A DNA stretch of 64,000 bases. Source: Chitinophagaceae bacterium (GTDB lineage: Bacteria > Bacteroidota > Bacteroidia > Chitinophagales > Chitinophagaceae). The stretch covers positions 22,333 through 86,332 of the forward strand of contig CANCEU010000002.1 in NCBI GenBank assembly GCA_947375185.1, in the 5' to 3' direction. The notes below the pieces were generated by a model. That model saw only the letters and a program-made list of their open reading frames with translations. It made no database searches and was not told the DNA's origin. The position numbers and the translations under genes were made by a program. Positions 59,166 through 64,000 of the stretch are shown here, one piece after another. The stretch's first letter is position 1. Every line of letters begins with the position of its first letter.

Positions 59166-60776
59166 TTACCGCAATTGAACTGCAATAGCCTGTGCAAGTT
59201 TTTGGCCATCCATTGCAGCGCTCACAATACCCCCTGCATAGCCAGCACCTTCGCCACATGGGTAAAGGTTCCTTATTTGAGGATGCTGATAGCTTTCTGC
59301 ATCTCGAGGTATTCTTACAGGCGAGGAGGTTCTACTTTCGGTTGCCACAACAATTGCGTCATTACTATAATATCCCTTCATCTTTTTGCCAAAAGCTTTA
59401 AAGCCTTCCTGTAGTGTAGTACGTACAAATTCGGGTAATATCATGTTGAGGTCTGCGCTATGAAGGCCTGGTAGGTAACTGGCATTGGGAAGCTCCTTGG
59501 ATACTTTATTCGTACAAAAGTCAACTAATCTGGCTGCGGGGGCTATCTGTTTTCCTCCCCCAAATTCAAATGCTTTTTTCTCCACATGTCTTTGAAAATC
59601 AAGTAGTAATAATGGGTTATTTAAATTTAAGCTTGAATTTAAATTTGCATTGCCATTTACTTTTAACTTCGTCAAATATTCAGCAGCTGTTGCCAAATCA
59701 ATTTGCACCACCATGCCGCTATTTGCAAAGGCATTGTCTCTTTTACTTGGGCTCCAACCATTCACCACAATTTCTCCAGGTGCTGTTGCGCCTGGCGCTA
59801 TAATTCCTCCTGGACACATGCAAAAGCTAAATACGCCACGATCATTAACTTGCTCCACTAAGCTATAGGAGGCGGGAGGCAGATTGGGGCCTCTAACTGC
59901 ACAATGATATTGAATGCCGTCAACTATTGATTGAGGATGTTCAACACGTACTCCGAGTGCGAATGGTTTAGCTTCAATCAAAATGCCTTTATCATTTAAA
60001 AGGCTAAAAATGTCTCGAGCCGAATGGCCGGTGGCTAATATTATTGCATTGGTTTGGAAACGGTCACCATCCGAAGTGATTACTTCCTTAGCAACTCCTT
60101 TTTCAATAATCAAGTCGGTGAGTTTTTTTTCAAACAATACCTTTCCGCCACTTTTCTCAATTTGAGCTCTCATGGCGGTTATGATATGAGGCAATTTGTT
60201 AGTACCTATATGAGGGTGCGCTTCATATAAAATACGCTCATCAGCGCCGAACTGATAAAATAACCTAAGTATTTTATCAATGCTGCCTCTTTTATTGCTT
60301 CTGGTGTACAATTTTCCATCGCTATATGTGCCTGCACCGCCTTCTCCAAAGCAATAATTACTCTCTGGATTAACAATTCCTTCTTTGTTTAATTTGGCTA
60401 AATCTCTGCGTCTTGAACGCACATCCTTGCCTCTTTCTAAGACAATGGGTCTAAGTCCTTGTTCGATGCACTCCAAGGCAGCAAAAAGGCCTGCTGGGCC
60501 AGCACCAATGATGATTACTTCTTTTGCATTAGATGGAAGGGCAGGGAAATTGATCTCATCATTAAATCGACTACTGGGTGACTCGTTGATGAATACTAAA
60601 ACGGTAAGGTTGATCCAAATTTGTTGACGACTTCGGGCGTCAATGGATTGCTTTAAAATATGGTAACCTGATATAGATTCAGGAGCCTGCCCAGTCGCTT
60701 GAGCTAGAATCAGTATTAAGCTGGAGGCATTTGCTGCTTCTTCAGGCTTAACGCGAAGTTGAATTTGTTTTTGCAT
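59166..60776 (-). CDS. FAD-dependent dehydrogenase / NAD(P)/FAD-dependent oxidoreductase
   Basis: EVIIIGAGPAGLFAALECIEQGLRPIVLERGKDVRSRRRDLA, ATGHSARDIFSLL, YPCGEGAGYAGGIVSAAMDGQKLA. Confidence 0.92.
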   Translation of the reverse strand: MQKQIQLRVKPEEAANASSLILILAQATGQAPESISGYHILKQSIDARSRQQIWINLTVLVFINESPSSRFNDEINFPALPSNAKEVIIIGAGPAGLFAALECIEQGLRPIVLERGKDVRSRRRDLAKLNKEGIVNPESNYCFGEGGAGTYSDGKLYTRSNKRGSIDKILRLFYQFGADERILYEAHPHIGTNKLPHIITAMRAQIEKSGGKVLFEKKLTDLIIEKGVAKEVITSDGDRFQTNAIILATGHSARDIFSLLNDKGILIEAKPFALGVRVEHPQSIVDGIQYHCAVRGPNLPPASYSLVEQVNDRGVFSFCMCPGGIIAPGATAPGEIVVNGWSPSKRDNAFANSGMVVQIDLATAAEYLTKLKVNGNANLNSSLNLNNPLLLLDFQRHVEKKAFEFGGGKQIAPAARLVDFCTNKVSKELPNASYLPGLHSADLNMILPEFVRTTLQEGFKAFGKKMKGYYSNDAIVVATESRTSSPVRIPRDAESYQHPQIRNLYPCGEGAGYAGGIVSAAMDGQKLAQAIAVQLR

Positions 60777-60815
60777 GGGTTAGGTTTCTATCCTAAAAAA
60801 ATGCTAGATATTGAA

Positions 60816-61187
60816 TTAAAATGGAAGATCGTCGCCTGATTCGCCCGGAGGCATATCAAAATAGCTGTTATCGGTAGGGGCAGTGTCGCCGCCTAGTGCA
60901 ACTGCTTCCATTCTCCAAGCATCTAAGTTGGTGATGTAATTATCTTTTCCGTCCTTATTCCACTTAGATCCTTTTATGTTGAAAAGTACTTTAACAGTAT
61001 CTCCAAGGTTAAATCGGTCGGGCATTGTTGTTCTATCTTGAACACATTGGAATTTTACATAATTAGTGATTAATTTTCCGTTGATATCATCTGACTTCTC
61101 TATAACAAACTCTCTTGTTTTAAAGGTTTCTTTTCTTTGTACGGTATCGTATTTTGCTATCAATTTACCAGTTAGTTCGTAGCTCAT
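60816..61187 (-). CDS. DUF3127-like OB-fold protein
   Basis: MSYELTGKLIAKYDTVQRKETFKTREFVIEKSD...YVKFQCVQDRTTMPDRFNLGDTVKVLFNIKGSKW and acidic C-terminus GESGDDLPF. Confidence 0.82.
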   Translation of the reverse strand: MSYELTGKLIAKYDTVQRKETFKTREFVIEKSDDINGKLITNYVKFQCVQDRTTMPDRFNLGDTVKVLFNIKGSKWNKDGKDNYITNLDAWRMEAVALGGDTAPTDNSYFDMPPGESGDDLPF

Positions 61188-61520
61188 TTTTTATAATTTA
61201 AGTGAGTAAAGGTAGTATTTAATAGCCAATTGTAGTCAGCCCACCTTTATAAGCAAATGGTCATTCGTTTTTTTCAATAAAATCTTTTAAAAAATAGTGG
61301 ATAAACTTTCTTTTTATTGGAAATTAAGCTATCTTGAACGCCTGATAATTTGATGAAAAAGTTAGAAGATGAAGTGTTTTTGAGACATGTAAAAAAAATC
61401 AAATAAAAAAGTTTTTTTTTCAACAATTCTTTTGAATATTCGCATTCTGATTAACAATTCGATAATCAGCAAAAGGGTTAGAATTATCTTATTTCACTAT
61501 ATAAAGGGTTCGTAAGTAAC

Positions 61521-62948
61521 ATGGCTAAAAGTGCAGATTTAATTTGGAGTAATTGTTTGAAGATCATTAAAGATATTGTCGAATGGCAGCACTTTAAAAC
61601 ATGGTTCGAACCAATACAGCCCGTAGACTTGAAAGAGCATGTTTTAATGATTCAAGTTCCAAGCCAATTCTTTTATGAATATATCGAAGAGCACTATGTT
61701 AATTTATTAGCAAAAACTTTAAAGAGAGAATTAGGAAAAGAAGCAAGATTAGAATACCGTATCATGGTTGATAGCGGTAACAATAAAAAAGGTTCAATGG
61801 ATGTGCCTGCAAGTGGCATGAAGACATACAATAACAATGAAATGAATTTCCCATTGGTTATTGACAATCCTGTAAAGAATCCGTTTGTGATTCCAGGATT
61901 GAAAAAAATGCAAATTGATCCTCAGTTAAACCATAATTATACATTTGATTCTTTTATAGAAGGGGATTGTAACAGGGTTGCGCGCCGAGCTGGTAAAACA
62001 GTGGCTGAAAAACCAGGTGCAAATTCATTTAATCCATTAGTAATTTATGGTGGGGTAGGTTTAGGTAAAACACACTTAGCACAAGCAATTGGTAATGATG
62101 TTAAACGCATTCATCCAAATAAGGTGGTTTTATATGTGAGCTCTGAAAAATTTATTAATCAATTCCAAGATCATAGTCGCAATAACGCTATCAACGATTT
62201 TATACATTTTTATCAATTGATTGATGTATTAATTATTGATGATGTACAGTTCTTCAATAGAGCTGAAAAATCTCAGGATGCCTTTTTCGCCATCTTTAAC
62301 CACTTACATCAAAGTGGAAAGCAGTTGGTGTTAACATCGGATAAAGCACCTAAGGATTTGGAAGGATTGCAAGAAAGATTATTAAGTCGTTTCCGTTGGG
62401 GTTTAAGCGCTGACATTCAAGTGCCAGACTATGAAACACGTATTGAGATATTAGAAAAGAAGATGAAGGCAGATGGTTTAGAAATGCCTAAGGAAGTAGT
62501 GAAGTATGTAGCTTATAATATCAATACTAATGTTAGAGAACTAGAAGGTGCGTTAATATCATTATTAGCACAGTCTTCTTTGAATAAGAAAGAGATTGAT
62601 GTTGAATTAGCGAAAAAGGTACTCCGCAACTTTGTGAAAACAAGTAGCAAGGAAATTACCATTGACGCTATTCAAAAAATGGTTTGTGAATTCTTTGAAG
62701 TGCCTTATGACAAGTTATTGCAAAAAACACGTAAGCGTGAAATTGTACAAGCGCGTCAAATTACCATGTATTTGGCTAAAGCATTTACCAAGAACTCATT
62801 AAAGACAATAGGAGAGCACTTTGGTGGTCGTGATCATACTACGGTAATTCACTCTTGCCAAACGGTTAAAGATTTAATGGATACTGATTCTATGTTCCGC
62901 GAAAATGTAATGGAGCTAACGCAAAAAGTACAACTAGCAGCTATGTAA
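61521..62948 (+). CDS. dnaA: Chromosomal replication initiator DnaA
   Basis: VIYGGVGLGKTHLAQAIGNDVK, VLIIDDVQFFNRAEKSQDAFFAIFNHLH, C-terminal GGRDHTTVIHSCQTV. Confidence 0.97.
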   Translation: MAKSADLIWSNCLKIIKDIVEWQHFKTWFEPIQPVDLKEHVLMIQVPSQFFYEYIEEHYVNLLAKTLKRELGKEARLEYRIMVDSGNNKKGSMDVPASGMKTYNNNEMNFPLVIDNPVKNPFVIPGLKKMQIDPQLNHNYTFDSFIEGDCNRVARRAGKTVAEKPGANSFNPLVIYGGVGLGKTHLAQAIGNDVKRIHPNKVVLYVSSEKFINQFQDHSRNNAINDFIHFYQLIDVLIIDDVQFFNRAEKSQDAFFAIFNHLHQSGKQLVLTSDKAPKDLEGLQERLLSRFRWGLSADIQVPDYETRIEILEKKMKADGLEMPKEVVKYVAYNINTNVRELEGALISLLAQSSLNKKEIDVELAKKVLRNFVKTSSKEITIDAIQKMVCEFFEVPYDKLLQKTRKREIVQARQITMYLAKAFTKNSLKTIGEHFGGRDHTTVIHSCQTVKDLMDTDSMFRENVMELTQKVQLAAM

Positions 62949-62992
62949 TTGGGGCAATTGCCAAATAATTTACATAGTTTACTAATATATTG

Positions 62993-63035
62993 GTCCGGAT
63001 TAAACTTTATTTAGTTTATTCCGGACTTTTTTTAG
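62993..63035 (+). terminator. Rho-independent terminator after dnaA
   Basis: GTCCGGATTAAACT-TTATTT-AGTTTATTCCGGAC (approximate arms) followed by a T-run. Confidence 0.85.
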
Positions 63036-63055
63036 GAATTTAAAGAATCAGTCCT

Positions 63056-63063
63056 TATTTTTG
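63056..63063 (+). promoter_or_regulatory. Bacteroidetes -7 element TATTTTTG for the tRNA pair
   Basis: Exact TAnnTTTG 22 nt before tRNA-Ser. Confidence 0.55.
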
Positions 63064-63085
63064 CACCCCTCGAAAGAGGTTCGGA

Positions 63086-63174
63086 GGAGAGGTGGATGAG
63101 TGGCTGAAATCAGTAGTTTGCTAAACTGCCGTACGGGTTAAACTGTACCAAGGGTTCGAATCCCTTCCTCTCCG
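63086..63174 (+). tRNA. tRNA-Ser (anticodon GCT)
   Basis: GGAGAGG/CCTCTCC acceptor, anticodon stem-loop GTAGT-TTGCTAA-ACTGC, 6-bp long variable arm, GGTTCGAATCC T-arm; no encoded CCA. Confidence 0.96.
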
Positions 63175-63237
63175 CACTTAGTTCTTATTTTGAAATTAAA
63201 CCGGTTAACAATATTTATAACGCAAGTTGTAATGGAA

Positions 63238-63311
<74 letters not shown>

Positions 63312-63321
63312 CAGATACAGA

Positions 63322-63360
63322 GAGGAAATCCTTTATTTATAAGGGTTTCCTCTTTTTTTT
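63322..63360 (+). terminator. Rho-independent terminator after tRNA-Pro
   Basis: GAGGAAAtCCTT-TATTTAT-AAGGgTTTCCTC followed by a T-run. Confidence 0.9.
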
Positions 63361-63366
63361 AGAGAT

Positions 63367-63435
63367 ATTTTAGAGAACTTTTGGTTCATTATACCTAATA
63401 ATAGAAACAGAATTGGGTGATTTTAGAGAACTTTT
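63367..63435. repeat. 16-bp perfect direct repeat ATTTTAGAGAACTTTT (63367-63382 and 63420-63435)
   Basis: Two exact copies, 53 bp apart start to start, between the tRNA-Pro terminator and the recombinase stop codon. Confidence 0.85.
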
Positions 63436-64000
63436 AGATTGTTCTAATCAGTTGAGACACTTTTAAGGTAGTATTCACACTTGTCTTCGTCATTCTTGAA
63501 ACCTCACGAATTGATAATCCTTTTTCAAGGTATTTTATAACATCGGGGTATTTGTTTAATGTCTTCTCCTTACTATCTCCCGAGTTCTTTGGACGACCCA
63601 GTATAACACCTTTATCTTTTAGATTTTGTAACGCTACTTTTACCCTTGTCTTTAGTGTAATTGTTTCCATCTTGGCTATTTCAGCCATTAAAGACAGAAT
63701 CAGTCCTGTAATATGATTTTCTTTACCTGATTCGTCTAATGTATGAAGGTTAAGATTTTGTATGTATAATGAAACTTTGTTTTCAGTAAGAAATGATAGG
63801 AGTTGATGAAACCCAAGGCTCGTTCTGCTGATACGGCTGATTTCCCAACAAACTACGATTTGAGGTTTCTTCTGTAGAACTACATTCTTTAATTGTGTTA
63901 TTCCTTCTCTATCTTCATTTTTTTTGGTGCCTGATATTGTCTCTCTAATAGTATCAATAATTTCCCATTCATTTTTCTTACAAACATCAATCAATAAGTT
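63434..64000 (-). CDS. Serine site-specific recombinase (resolvase/invertase family), N-terminus outside window
   Basis: VVCWEISRISRTSLGFHQLLSFL, LSLMAEIAKMETITLKTRVKVALQNLKDKGVILGRPKNS, C-terminal HTH GLSIREVSRMTKTSVNTTLKV; frame open to the window end. Confidence 0.92.
   Translation of the reverse strand, partial: NLLIDVCKKNEWEIIDTIRETISGTKKNEDREGITQLKNVVLQKKPQIVVCWEISRISRTSLGFHQLLSFLTENKVSLYIQNLNLHTLDESGKENHITGLILSLMAEIAKMETITLKTRVKVALQNLKDKGVILGRPKNSGDSKEKTLNKYPDVIKYLEKGLSIREVSRMTKTSVNTTLKVSQLIRTI

Noticed and set aside
61188-61520. Definite oriC call upstream of dnaA
   Set aside because: Only one near-consensus DnaA box could be found by eye; reported only as a weak candidate.

Overview
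The window looks like a core-genome segment from an AT-rich Bacteroidetes bacterium, probably Chitinophagaceae-like judging by gene content. It runs from the 3' end of atpD through atpC, a histidine kinase, queA, and a complete 13-gene dcw cell-wall/division cluster (mraZ to ftsZ, no murF). After that come lipid, cofactor and repair genes: FadB-like, gatC, fabI, recN, photolyase, futalosine-pathway genes, two PTPS paralogs with folE, fabD and fabH. The type IX secretion / gliding part has a 1782-aa multidomain adhesin paired with a PorP/SprF-like protein, and ruvA followed by the 2412-aa SprA. The window closes with ABC transporter genes, a Zn-dependent phospholipase C-like protein, dnaA, tRNA-Ser(GCT), tRNA-Pro(TGG), and a serine recombinase cut by the window edge. 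I found no CRISPR array, defence island, DGR or clearly novel multi-gene system. The most interesting signals are at DNA level: a 10-bp-phased MraZ-type operator array upstream of mraZ; Bacteroidetes -7 elements (TAnnTTTG) only 4-7 nt from several start codons, suggesting leaderless mRNAs; a perfect 18-bp-arm hairpin 12 nt before the adhesin GTG start; a 16-bp direct repeat between tRNA-Pro and the recombinase; and tandem eukaryote-type PTPS genes fused by overlap to folE. All family calls come from reading the translations; no database search was run.
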